A stretch of 54,894 nt of DNA from Achromobacter dolens (GTDB lineage: Bacteria > Pseudomonadota > Gammaproteobacteria > Burkholderiales > Burkholderiaceae_B), in the NCBI RefSeq assembly GCF_902859745.1, contig NZ_CADIJW010000038.1, positions 1-54,894 on the forward strand, written 5' to 3'. Below, piece after piece: positions 19,060 to 27,367 of the stretch (position 1 is its first letter; every line of letters begins with the position of its first letter). Below the pieces are notes generated by a model. That model was not told the origin of the DNA and made no database searches. It was given only the letters and a program-made list of their open reading frames with translations. The position numbers and the translations under genes were made by a program.

Positions 19060-19791
19060 TCAGGCGGCCAGGCCGAGCTCGGGCAGCGCGATTTCCTGCT
19101 GCACGTAGTCGGTATAGAGCGCGGTGGTGTAAAGCAGCCGCATCTGCGCGCCGATCTCGCAGATCTTCAGGCAGCGCTGCTGCAGCTCCACCGTGTTGGC
19201 GTGCTCCAGCACGATCTGGTAGCCGCGCTCGCCATGGATCTCGTCGGACACGATGTGCAGATCGAAGAACTCGACTTCCTCGTCGGTGAAGCCATATTTC
19301 TCGCGCAGGGTCGGCGTCTGCTTGCGGTAGATCGACGGCACCTGCGATTCCAGTCCCACCACCAGGCCGGCCACGGCCACGATCGGGTCTTCGCGCATCG
19401 CCACGGCGTAGCACCAGCTTTGCAGCGCTCGCGTGGTGGGCGACATGTTGTCCGGATTGGTGACCCGTTCGCGGGTGGTGCCGCAGGCCTCGGCGAAGCG
19501 GATCAGCAGGTCGGTATGGCGGTCGCCGCCAATTTCCTCTTCATACATGTTGGCCAGCAGAAAATCCTTGGCCTCGGTGTAGGTGTCAGGCGTGCGGGCG
19601 TACAGGTAGCCCAGGTAGTCGGCGAACGGGCCGACGTAGTGGTAGTGGTTCTCGGCCCAGCGCGACAGGTGTTCGCGGCTGAGCTTGCCTTCGGCCCAGG
19701 CGATCGAGAACGGCGAGGCATTGGCGCTCTTGCCCTTGATTGCGTTTTCCAACGCGGTACGGAATTCATCTCGGTTCATCAGTTCAGCCAT
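19060..19791 (-). CDS. Haem-oxygenase-like diiron enzyme (HDO; CADD/PqqC/TenA-like)
   Basis: A 243-residue helical protein of the haem-oxygenase-fold superfamily. All six positions that bind the two irons in CADD-type HDO enzymes are present with the family spacing: E85-x6-H92 (EEIGGDRH), E148 (GLESQVP), and H179-x3-D183-x2-H186 (HIVSDEIH). The aromatic WAENHYHYVGPF segment near residue 45 is also typical. HDO enzymes activate O2 for N-oxygenation, C-C cleavage, decarboxylation and similar reactions. PqqC lacks this ligand set, so a PqqC role is unlikely. GGAG six bases before the ATG supports the start. It heads the operon with two ferredoxins, and an exact 14-base operator-like site lies 53 bases upstream. 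The reaction and substrate are unknown. Confidence 0.88.
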   Translation of the reverse strand: MAELMNRDEFRTALENAIKGKSANASPFSIAWAEGKLSREHLSRWAENHYHYVGPFADYLGYLYARTPDTYTEAKDFLLANMYEEEIGGDRHTDLLIRFAEACGTTRERVTNPDNMSPTTRALQSWCYAVAMREDPIVAVAGLVVGLESQVPSIYRKQTPTLREKYGFTDEEVEFFDLHIVSDEIHGERGYQIVLEHANTVELQQRCLKICEIGAQMRLLYTTALYTDYVQQEIALPELGLAA

Positions 19792-19843
19792 GACACGCTC
19801 CAGGTCTGGTGAGGGAGGGGCGGCCGAAGTCTTCGACCGATTA

Positions 19844-19857
19844 TGAACATTGTATAC
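19844..19857. promoter_or_regulatory. Shared operator-like site B (upstream of diiron-enzyme operon)
   Basis: The sequence tgaacattgtatac is identical to 14497-14510 upstream of the aldehyde dehydrogenase operon. It continues with cgt, so that TTGTATACCGT (19850-19860) also matches the reverse complement of the site at 16282-16292. This makes it the best link among the motif copies. It is the probable binding site of the GntR regulator encoded at 17122. Confidence 0.65.
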
Positions 19858-19974
19858 CGTCTACCGTTTTGATCGACTAGGGTATTCCCGTTGCGGGTCG
19901 CCCATAAAAGGGACGGCCTCCTCTGGTATCAAGGACTTGGCGCCGGTTGCCACGGTTGGCGGCGAGGGCGACCG

Positions 19975-19988
19975 ACTGGTACAATGAA
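19975..19988. promoter_or_regulatory. Operator-like site E (upstream of small gene)
   Basis: The sequence actggtacaatgaa has the reverse complement TTCATTGTACCAGT, a weaker variant of the ATTGTATAC motif. It is 29 bases before the ATG of the small gene at 20017 and on the far side of the divergent gap from site B. Its lower similarity makes it the least certain of the six. Confidence 0.35.
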
Positions 19989-20016
19989 TACACTTTCAAT
20001 GCAATACGGAAATACC

Positions 20017-20226
20017 ATGACCACCCGCCATCCCCTGGGAGACGCCCCCATCGGCCAGCAGTTGCTGGCGCACTACGCCGGCCGCGATGCCGTGCGCCAT
20101 GCCACGCCCCTGTTCCCCTCGTCGTGGTCGGAATGCCTGGCGCCGTTCCGCAACGCCCGGCTGCGGCCGCAAGCCGCGCCGTCGGCCCAGGCCGACAAGC
20201 GCACCCCGGCCATCCAGCCGGGCTGA
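20017..20226 (+). CDS. Small protein of unknown function (69 residues)
   Basis: A short frame beginning MTTRHPLGDAPIGQQLLAHY and ending with a proline/alanine-rich tail. Nearly every codon ends in G or C, matching real genes of this genome, and GGAAA lies five bases before the ATG. An in-frame ATG at 19984 is possible but has a less GC-biased lead. It is divergent from the diiron-enzyme operon. No motif is recognised; one Cys (SSWSECLAPF) is present. A GGGGCGC/GCGCCCC hairpin (20270-20288) lies about 45 bases past the stop. Confidence 0.55.
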   Translation: MTTRHPLGDAPIGQQLLAHYAGRDAVRHATPLFPSSWSECLAPFRNARLRPQAAPSAQADKRTPAIQPG

Positions 20227-20323
20227 CGCCGGCCGCCTCCGTTCCCGTCACGACGGGCGCGATCCATCCGGGGCGCCTCGCGCGCCCCGTCGCCTGAAAA
20301 TTGATTGCTCGAGGCCCGACGGG

Positions 20324-20740
20324 CTAGGTCCCGGCGACCCGGGAGCCGACCGATTGGCGACCCGACTGCCACCGCCGCCGCGCCCCGGCCAGCAGTAGCA
20401 CCAGGAAGAACCCCAGCGTGTAGGCCAGCACATCCCACCAGTCCGGCACGCTGCCCAGCAGGATGCGCAGCACCGGCTGTTCCAGGCGCCAGCCGAACAG
20501 CCGCGCCAGGTACTGTCCGAACTCCACCGCGTAGCCGGTCAACAGCGCGGCGATGGCCAGCGGCAGCACGCCGGCACGGATGAAGCTGCGATACACCAGA
20601 TAGGCCCACCCCACCGCCACCACATCGCCCACGAACCCGCGCAACAGTGGGTAGGGCTTGCCCAGGGTGGCGATCAGCGCCTCCACCACGGTCACGGCAA
20701 GCAGGGCGGCGAACGCCGATCGGTCGAAGGTCAGTCGCAT
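20324..20740 (-). CDS. DUF2809-like small membrane protein
   Basis: A 138-residue protein with about four hydrophobic segments. The motifs TLGKPYPLLRGFVGDVVAVGWAYL-like region, YAVEFGQYLARLF and SVPDWWDVLAYTLGFF match the DUF2809 pattern of small integral membrane proteins of unknown function. The ATG at 20740 is chosen because membrane character begins there; the 72-codon upstream extension is not protein-like. It is divergent from sorA. Confidence 0.75.
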   Translation of the reverse strand: MRLTFDRSAFAALLAVTVVEALIATLGKPYPLLRGFVGDVVAVGWAYLVYRSFIRAGVLPLAIAALLTGYAVEFGQYLARLFGWRLEQPVLRILLGSVPDWWDVLAYTLGFFLVLLLAGARRRWQSGRQSVGSRVAGT

Positions 20741-20883
20741 CGGGAGGTCAGGCGCGCGGGGCGCGGAAAACGCGGTTATTGGAACGGCCGACGCAACTGT
20801 TAACGCATTTGTCAGGCCGGCGGGCGTAGCCTGATTCGACCACGCCGCAGGCGAGGGTACTAGAAAAACACGAGGAGACATGC

Positions 20884-22119
20884 ATGAGCGCATTCGATAC
20901 GGATGGGCGCAGGCGCTTCCTGCGCCAAGCCTGTACCCTGGGCGCGACCGGCACACTCGCCGGCCACGCCCTCGCCAGCCTGGCGGCCCCCGCCACCGTC
21001 ACCCTGCCATTCGCCAATGGCGAACGCGACCTGATCGCCTACCCCCAGAAACGCCCCCTGATCCGCCAGACATCGCGGCCGCCGCAGTTGGAAACGCCGT
21101 TCGCGGTCTTCAACGACAGCGTGATCACGCCCAATGACGCCTTCTTCGTGCGCTATCACCTGGGCAACATCCCCACCGCCATCGATGCCGCCGCCTACCG
21201 GCTGCGCATCGGCGGGCGGGTAAACACACCGCTGGAACTGTCGCTGGCGGACCTGAAGCAGCAATTCGGCCAGCCGGTCGAGCTGGTGGCCGTAACCCAG
21301 TGTTCCGGCAACAGCCGCGGCTTCTTCGAGCCGCGCGTGGGCGGCGGCCAGCTCGGCAATGGCGCCATGGGCAACGCCCGCTGGCTCGGCATCCCGCTCA
21401 AGCGCGTGCTGGAGAAGGCCGGCATCCAGGCCGGCGCGCGCCAGGTCACGTTCCAGGGGCTCGACCGCCCGGTGCTGCAGGGCACGCCCGCCTTCGTCAA
21501 GGCGCTGGACGCGGCCCATGCGCTGGACGGCGAGGTGATGCTGGCCTACGCCATGAACGGCGCCGACCTGCCGATGCTCAATGGCTATCCCGTGCGGCTG
21601 GTGGTGCCCGGCTATTACGGCACGTACTGGGTCAAGCACCTGGCGGACATCCAGGTGCTTGACCAGGAGTTCGACGGCTTCTGGATGCAGAAGGCCTATC
21701 GCATCCCCGACAACGACTGCGCCTGTACGCCCGCGGGCAAGGCGCCGGAGAAGACCCGCCCCATCGGCCGCTACAACGTGCGCAGCTTCATCACCAGCCT
21801 GGCCGATGGCGCCCGCGTCGCCAAGGGCGCACGGATGCAGGTGCGCGGCATCGCCTTCGACGGCGGCCGCGGCATCCGCGAGGTGCAGTTCTCGGCCGAC
21901 GACGGCAAGACCTGGAGCGCCGCCACGCTGGGCCCGGATCTGGGACGCTATTCCTTCCGCGAATGGCATGCCGACTTCACGCCGGCCCGGGCCGGCCGCT
22001 ACGCGCTCAAGGCGCGCGCCACCAACCAGGCCGGCGACACCCAACCGCTGGAACCGCTGTGGAATCCGGCCGGCTACATGCGCAACGTGGTCGAAACCGT
22101 GCGCATCGACGCCGCCTGA
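20884..22119 (+). CDS. sorA: Sulfite dehydrogenase (cytochrome), molybdenum subunit
   Basis: A 411-residue molybdopterin oxidoreductase of the sulfite oxidase family. A Tat signal (DGRRRFLRQA, residues 8-17) sends the folded enzyme to the periplasm. The molybdenum-binding Cys is C140 in TQCSGNSRG. The C-terminal half is the Mo-co dimerisation domain (RGIAFDGGRGIREVQFSADDGKTW). GGAG precedes the ATG at 20884. It is followed 14 bases later by a cytochrome c subunit, the SorAB arrangement. The enzyme oxidises sulfite to sulfate and passes electrons to cytochrome c. Some relatives act on other substrates, but the paired cytochrome supports SorA. Confidence 0.9.
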   Translation: MSAFDTDGRRRFLRQACTLGATGTLAGHALASLAAPATVTLPFANGERDLIAYPQKRPLIRQTSRPPQLETPFAVFNDSVITPNDAFFVRYHLGNIPTAIDAAAYRLRIGGRVNTPLELSLADLKQQFGQPVELVAVTQCSGNSRGFFEPRVGGGQLGNGAMGNARWLGIPLKRVLEKAGIQAGARQVTFQGLDRPVLQGTPAFVKALDAAHALDGEVMLAYAMNGADLPMLNGYPVRLVVPGYYGTYWVKHLADIQVLDQEFDGFWMQKAYRIPDNDCACTPAGKAPEKTRPIGRYNVRSFITSLADGARVAKGARMQVRGIAFDGGRGIREVQFSADDGKTWSAATLGPDLGRYSFREWHADFTPARAGRYALKARATNQAGDTQPLEPLWNPAGYMRNVVETVRIDAA

Positions 22120-22133
22120 GCCAGGAGCCCGCC

Positions 22134-22457
22134 ATGATCCCCTTCGCCCGCCTTGCCCTGGCGCTGGCCGCCGCCGGCGCCGTCGCGCCCGCGTACGCCC
22201 TGGACATCCAGTTGCCCCAGGAAACCGCCACGCTGCATCCCGGCGCCGGCCCCGGCGCCCAGGCCGCCACCCTGTGCCTGATGTGCCATTCGGTCGATTA
22301 CCTGTCCTCTCAGCCGCCCATGCCCCTGGGGTTCTGGGATGCCGAGGTCAGAAAGATGGTCGGCACCTACGGGGCGCCGATTCCGGCCGAACAGGTCCCC
22401 CTGATCGTCGAGTACCTGAACCAGGCCTACCCCGGCCCGGCCCCCGCCAAACCCTGA
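22134..22457 (+). CDS. sorB: Sulfite dehydrogenase cytochrome c subunit
   Basis: A 107-residue exported monohaem cytochrome. It has a signal peptide (to about residue 22, ending AYA), one haem motif C48-L-M-C51-H52, and a methionine-containing PPMPLGFW segment that could supply the axial ligand. It follows sorA by 14 bases with AGGAG before its ATG. It would accept electrons from the molybdenum subunit in the periplasm. Confidence 0.87.
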   Translation: MIPFARLALALAAAGAVAPAYALDIQLPQETATLHPGAGPGAQAATLCLMCHSVDYLSSQPPMPLGFWDAEVRKMVGTYGAPIPAEQVPLIVEYLNQAYPGPAPAKP

Positions 22458-22575
22458 TCGCGTCCGCCGCGCCGCGCTCGACGGGCGCGCGGCGTCTTGC
22501 CTTAACCCGGACCCTCAATAGGCGTACCATTGGACAGCCCCCGCCCGCCGTCGCCGGGCGATCACCGAGGCTTCC

Positions 22576-24279
22576 ATGCTCCAGCCCGTTTCGGCCAACA
22601 ACGATCTGCCTCCTTCCTCGCCGGGCGCGGCCGCCGCCGCCCCCAAACCCGTCCTGCGGGTCAGCACGCTATCCCCCTTCGCCTTCCCGGCGTTCCGCAT
22701 CATCTGGATCGCCAACCTGTTCGCCAACCTGGGCACCTGGGCGCAATCGGTCGCCGCGGCCTGGGTCATCACCACAGAGCAGAGCAGCCCGCTGATGGTC
22801 GCCATGATCCAGGTGGCCGCCGCCTTCCCGCTGGTGGCGCTGTCGATCCTGACCGGCGTGCTGGCCGACAACTACGACCGCCGCAAGGTCATGCTGGTCG
22901 GCATGCTCCTCGAGCTGGCCGGCGGCATCTTCATCACCGTGCTGGCGTTCATCGGCCTGCTGCACCCCATCACCCTGATCGTGTCGGTCTTCTGCATCGC
23001 CATCGGCAGCGCCATCGTCACCCCCGCCTGGCAGGCGGCGGTGGGCGAGCAGGTGCCGCGCGAGCACATCGGCAGCGCGGTGCTGCTCAACAGCGTCAAC
23101 TACAACGTGGCGCGCGCGGTGGGGCCGGCCATCGGCGGCCTGCTGCTGGGCGCCGCTGGCGCGCCTGTCGTGTTCCTGCTGAACTGCGTCTGCTACGGCA
23201 GCCTGATCTGGGCCATCTGGCGCTGGCGCCGCGATGTGCCGCCACGGCGGCTGCCGCCCGAACGGCTGCTCGAAGGCGTGGTCGCCGCCCTGCGCTACAC
23301 CCAGCATTCCACCGTGACGCGCGTGGTGATGCTGCGCGCCTTCGCCTTCGGCCTGTCGGCCAGCGCGCTGTGGGCGCTGCTGCCGCTGCTGGCGTACGCC
23401 CACGAAAACGGCAACGCGTTGCTGTACGGCTACATGCTGGGCGCGCTCGGCGTCGGCGCCATCCTCGGCAGCGCCGTGGTGCGTCGCCTGCAGGCGGCCT
23501 GGGGCGCCAGCGGGCTGGTGACGGTCGCCGCGGGACTGCTGGCCGCCTGCCTGCTGATGCTGGGCCTGACCAGCACGCTGTGGCTGGCGTTTCCGGCGCT
23601 GCTGGTGTCCGGCGCCTGCTGGATCGGCGTGCTGGCCACCTACAACACCACCGTGCAGATGCTGGTGCCCGACTGGGTCAAGGCGCGCTCGCTGGCGCTC
23701 TATCAGACGGCGATCTTCGGCGGGCTCGCGGCGGGCTCGTTCATGTGGGGCCACTTCGCCGGCACCATGGGCGTGTCCGGCGCGCTGTCGGCGGCGGGCG
23801 TGATGCTGGCCATCACCGTCGCGCTGCTGTACCGCTCGCGGCTGCCGGAGCAGGTCAACACGCAATCGCTGGCGCGCGCCGACGCCACCGAACCGGCGCT
23901 CTCCGCCGCCGGCTTCGACACCCGGCACGGCGCCGTGCTGGTGGCGGTGCAATACCTGATCCCCAGGGAAAAGCTGTCGGCCCTGATCGACGCGGCGCGG
24001 CCGTTGCGCCTGTTGCGGCTGCGCAATGGCGCGCAGCAATGGCAGTTGTTCCGCGACCTGGAGCGCGACGGCGTCTGGCGGGAAGTGTTCCTGGTGGAAA
24101 GCTGGATGCAATACCTGCGCATGATCGACCGCATGACGCTGGCAGACAAAATGGTGCTGGACGGCCTGCTGGCGCTGCATGAGGGCGACACGCCGCCAGT
24201 GGTGTCGCGCAACGTCAGCTATCTGGCAATGAACGAGGCGCAGGGCTTCTCGCTGCGCCGGGAACCCGAATCCCTCTGA
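22576..24279 (+). CDS. MFS transporter, MFS_3 (enterobactin-exporter-like) family
   Basis: A 567-residue protein. The N-terminal ~420 residues form a 12-helix major facilitator domain of the EntS-like MFS_3 type (FRIIWIANLFANLGTWAQSVAAAW, DNYDRRKVMLVG). A soluble C-terminal domain of about 135 residues follows (from QVNTQSLARADATE), with an antibiotic-monooxygenase-like pattern ending MNEAQGFSLRRE. This long form is common in proteobacterial MFS_3 proteins. It is upstream of the Gcr-like gene by 16 bases, so the two may be co-transcribed. Substrate unknown. Confidence 0.87.
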   Translation: MLQPVSANNDLPPSSPGAAAAAPKPVLRVSTLSPFAFPAFRIIWIANLFANLGTWAQSVAAAWVITTEQSSPLMVAMIQVAAAFPLVALSILTGVLADNYDRRKVMLVGMLLELAGGIFITVLAFIGLLHPITLIVSVFCIAIGSAIVTPAWQAAVGEQVPREHIGSAVLLNSVNYNVARAVGPAIGGLLLGAAGAPVVFLLNCVCYGSLIWAIWRWRRDVPPRRLPPERLLEGVVAALRYTQHSTVTRVVMLRAFAFGLSASALWALLPLLAYAHENGNALLYGYMLGALGVGAILGSAVVRRLQAAWGASGLVTVAAGLLAACLLMLGLTSTLWLAFPALLVSGACWIGVLATYNTTVQMLVPDWVKARSLALYQTAIFGGLAAGSFMWGHFAGTMGVSGALSAAGVMLAITVALLYRSRLPEQVNTQSLARADATEPALSAAGFDTRHGAVLVAVQYLIPREKLSALIDAARPLRLLRLRNGAQQWQLFRDLERDGVWREVFLVESWMQYLRMIDRMTLADKMVLDGLLALHEGDTPPVVSRNVSYLAMNEAQGFSLRREPESL

Positions 24280-24295
24280 CCCGCGAGGTCCGACC

Positions 24296-26359
24296 ATGGC
24301 GATCTCCCTCTGGCGTAAATGGCGCGCAGCGCGCCATGGCGGCCCGCAACTGGACACCCTGCTGGCGAGCGCCGACCCGGACGCGCCCCTGGCGCAGCGC
24401 AACCTCTGGATGGTCGACCTGTGCCGCTGGATCGACCGCCCCGCGCGCGACCCGGCCGAGGACGGACGCCATCCGCAACACGCCCGCCTGCGCTACGTGC
24501 TGCAGGTGCTCGAGAATAATCCGGCGCTGGCGGCGCCGGTGGCCGCCACGCTGCGCTCGCTCATCACCGACAACGACCCCACTTCGCTGCTGTGCGATAC
24601 CGGCGTGGCCTCGCACCCCGGTTTCTGGGGCGAGTTCTGGGAACGGGCGCAAGCGCGGCTGCTGCCGCCCCCGCCCAATCGCAGCGACATGTTCGGCCTG
24701 TTCTCGCTGATCTTCCGCAAGGCCCACGACGCCGCCTGGATCGAAGCCCTGGACGAGGAGACCCGCGCCCGCCTGCGCCGGCTGCTGCGGCAGGGCGACG
24801 GCCTTGCCCACGCCGACCCGATGGCGCCCGAGCCACCGCCGCAGCACCTGGTCGAGGCCCTGACCAGCAGCATCCAGGTCCTGGCCAGCCAGGTGCGCGC
24901 CACCGGCCTGAGCCAGGACATCCGCAGCCGCCTGCCGGGCCGGGTGCGCGAGAGTCCATTCTTCGCGTTGGCCGGCGCCGCGGCGGAACTCTGCGACAGC
25001 GGCCCGGATACGCCGCGCGACGTCTTCGGCAGGCGGCTGAACGTGTTCCGGGCGCTGCTGGACAGTTGCCGCGACGCCACCCGCGACGTCTACGCCGAGC
25101 TGGAACAGAACGGCGTATCGGTCGAAGTGGTGTTCCAGATCGAGCGCATGAAGCTGCGGCTGGCCCGCATCGAACTGCTTCTGGGCGTGTGGGTCGATCC
25201 CACCCAGCGCAACAAGTATGCCCACCTGATCGCCGAGCTGGTCCGTTCGACCCAGGCGCGCAGCAGCATCCGTCACCTGGCGGCGTCGTCGTTCGCGCAA
25301 CTGGCGCGGCGCGTCATGGACCGCACCGCCGAGACCGGCGAGCACTACATCGCCCGCGACGCCGCCGAATACCTGTCGATGCTGAAGGCATCGGCGGGCG
25401 GCGGCCTGGTGATGGTGCTGACCGTCTACCTGAAGTTCTTCATCGTCTCGCTGCACCTGGACAAGTTCATCGAGGGCCTGCTGGCCTCGCTCAACTATGC
25501 CGGCGGCTTCCTGGCGATCCATTTCGCGCATTTCACGCTGGCCACCAAGCAGCCGGCCATGACCGGCCCGGCGCTGGCGCACCGGCTCGACGAGGCCAAC
25601 ACCCCCGAAGGTCGCGAGGCCTTCCTGGACGACACCCTGTCGATGATCCGCTCGAACGCGGCGGCCATCCTGGGCAACCTGGCCGTGGTGTTCCCGCTGG
25701 CGTGGGCCGTGCAGTGGGTGGCGCAGCATTGGCTGCAACGGCCCCTGATCGATGCCGAGAAGGCTCAGGCCACGCTGGACTCGTTTTCCCTGTGGGGACC
25801 GACGCCGATCTACGCCGCCGCCACCGCCGTGCTGCTGTGGCTGTCCAGCCTGATCGCGGGCTGGGCCGACAACTGGTTCGCCCTGCATCGCGTGCACGAC
25901 GTCATGGCCTATGACCGCCGCATCCGCCATCTGTTCGGCGCGCGCGGCGCGGCGCGCTGGGCCGGCTTCTGGCAGCGCAACATCTCGGGCATCGCCGGCA
26001 ACGTGTCGCTCGGGCTGATGCTGGGCCTGGGACCGGCCATCGTCAGCTTCTTCGGTCCCCACGTCGAAGTCCGCCACGTCACGCTCAGCGCCGGCCAGAT
26101 CGGTTCGGCCATCGGCGCGCTGGGATGGGAAGTCGTGCACACGCATGCGTTCTGGATGGCGGTGGCGGGCACCGCCGTGACCGGGCTGTTGAATGTCGGG
26201 GTGAGTTTCGCGCTGGCCTTCAATGTCGCGCTGCGCTCGCGCAACCTGCGCCGCGGCGATCGGCAGGCGCTGGCGCTGGGAGTGCGCCAACGCATCTGGC
26301 AACGGCCGGCCACGCTGTTCTGGCCGGTCAAGCCGCGCGTCGCGCCGCCCGCGGCCTGA
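24296..26359 (+). CDS. Gcr-family 'site-specific recombinase' membrane protein
   Basis: A 687-residue protein of the family named after Neisseria gcr. The first 370 residues are helical and soluble (VDLCRWIDRPARDPAEDGRHPQ, LRYVLQVLENNPALAAPVAATLRSL). The C-terminal part has about six membrane segments (AGGGLVMVLTVYLKFFIVSL, AGFLAIHFAHF-like, FPLAWAVQWV and others). No tyrosine or serine recombinase catalytic residues are evident, and the membrane topology argues against direct DNA recombination. The family name is historical. GAGG seven bases before the ATG supports the start. Confidence 0.82.
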   Translation: MAISLWRKWRAARHGGPQLDTLLASADPDAPLAQRNLWMVDLCRWIDRPARDPAEDGRHPQHARLRYVLQVLENNPALAAPVAATLRSLITDNDPTSLLCDTGVASHPGFWGEFWERAQARLLPPPPNRSDMFGLFSLIFRKAHDAAWIEALDEETRARLRRLLRQGDGLAHADPMAPEPPPQHLVEALTSSIQVLASQVRATGLSQDIRSRLPGRVRESPFFALAGAAAELCDSGPDTPRDVFGRRLNVFRALLDSCRDATRDVYAELEQNGVSVEVVFQIERMKLRLARIELLLGVWVDPTQRNKYAHLIAELVRSTQARSSIRHLAASSFAQLARRVMDRTAETGEHYIARDAAEYLSMLKASAGGGLVMVLTVYLKFFIVSLHLDKFIEGLLASLNYAGGFLAIHFAHFTLATKQPAMTGPALAHRLDEANTPEGREAFLDDTLSMIRSNAAAILGNLAVVFPLAWAVQWVAQHWLQRPLIDAEKAQATLDSFSLWGPTPIYAAATAVLLWLSSLIAGWADNWFALHRVHDVMAYDRRIRHLFGARGAARWAGFWQRNISGIAGNVSLGLMLGLGPAIVSFFGPHVEVRHVTLSAGQIGSAIGALGWEVVHTHAFWMAVAGTAVTGLLNVGVSFALAFNVALRSRNLRRGDRQALALGVRQRIWQRPATLFWPVKPRVAPPAA

Positions 26360-26377
26360 TGCCGGGCGCGGCGCCAC

Positions 26378-27367
26378 TCAGAAAGTGATGGTGACCAGCA
26401 CGGTGTCCTTGTAATTGCCGGGGCGAGGCGTCGTCTGCGCGGGCACCCGCCCATACACGGTGAACACCTGATTGGCGCCGGTGCCTGTGCGGTTGAGCGT
26501 GGTGCCTCCGGTCACGCCGTCGCCCCAGACCGTCGCATAGTTCGCATCCTGGTAAAGCTGATAGCCGACCGTATCGGCCTGTGTCTCATGCTTCATCTTG
26601 CGCGCCGACACATTGTTGGCCACCGAGCCGCCATTGAGCGCGACCGCAAACGCATTGCTGTTGGTGCATCGCACCGTGACCTGCGCATTCCCGGTGACGG
26701 CCTGATTGAGCAGACCCTGCGGCGGAAACGCCAGATCGGTGGTGTTGATCGTGCAGTTCTTCTGCACCGTGGCCTGCACGGTCAGCGGGATGGACAGCCG
26801 CTGGGTCGGCGCGGCGATCGGGCAATTCACCAGCAGGGAGGCCAGCAACCCGATGGCGATATCCACATAGCCGGTGGTGGTGTAGCTCTCGCTGTAGAGC
26901 GTATTGGCGTTGCCGACGGTCGAGACCGTGTTCTGGCCGCCGGGCAGCTTGGCATAATAGGAAAACGTCGCCGACGCGTTGCCCCCCAGCGCGGGCCCGC
27001 TCAGCAGCACCGAGGTCGGCGCCGTCGTGCCCGCAGTGCTCCACACCTGAGTGTGGCCGCTGTCCGTGTATAGGTTGTAATTCATGCGCAAGGCGCCCGC
27101 GCCCAGGGCCCTTGCCGCGGTGCTGGGGCTGGTGTTGCCCACGCCCATGTAGAAGCACAGCCGCGCGCCCAGCGCCAGCGCGGTGAAATTGCAATTGACG
27201 ACGACGCTGTTGGCATCCGCGAAGGTATCGGTGGCCAACAGCGGATTGACCGAGCCGAAGTTGATCGTTGACGTCGTGCCCGCCCCCAACGAGCATGAAC
27301 TGGCCCGCGCATCGACGGTCGCGCCCAGCCCGAGCAAGGCACCCAGAACGAACAAGGCGGATTTCAT
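26378..27367 (-). CDS. Spore coat U-domain protein, probable Csu-type pilus tip subunit
   Basis: A 329-residue exported protein with a signal peptide ending near VDARA (residue 21) and two spore-coat-U domains of about 150 residues each. The second has the usual CTINTTDLAFPP start and NYKDTVLVTITF end. It is the last gene of the chaperone-usher operon and its ATG overlaps the usher stop by four bases. AAGGAG eight bases upstream supports the start at 27367. In Csu systems the two-domain subunit (CsuE) is the tip adhesin, so a tip role is likely here. Confidence 0.88.
   Translation of the reverse strand: MKSALFVLGALLGLGATVDARASSCSLGAGTTSTINFGSVNPLLATDTFADANSVVVNCNFTALALGARLCFYMGVGNTSPSTAARALGAGALRMNYNLYTDSGHTQVWSTAGTTAPTSVLLSGPALGGNASATFSYYAKLPGGQNTVSTVGNANTLYSESYTTTGYVDIAIGLLASLLVNCPIAAPTQRLSIPLTVQATVQKNCTINTTDLAFPPQGLLNQAVTGNAQVTVRCTNSNAFAVALNGGSVANNVSARKMKHETQADTVGYQLYQDANYATVWGDGVTGGTTLNRTGTGANQVFTVYGRVPAQTTPRPGNYKDTVLVTITF

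Noticed and set aside
20270-20288. GGGGCGC/GCGCCCC hairpin as terminator of the small gene
   Set aside because: The stem is sound but no T-tract follows, so I mention it only with the gene.
22669-24402. 577-codon minus-strand frame opposite the MFS_3 gene
   Set aside because: Low-complexity composition with no domain; the MFS_3 gene on the other strand is certain.
24296-26359. Evidence for a mobile element from the 'site-specific recombinase' label
   Set aside because: The protein has membrane segments and no recombinase catalytic motif, and no attachment sites or repeats flank it.
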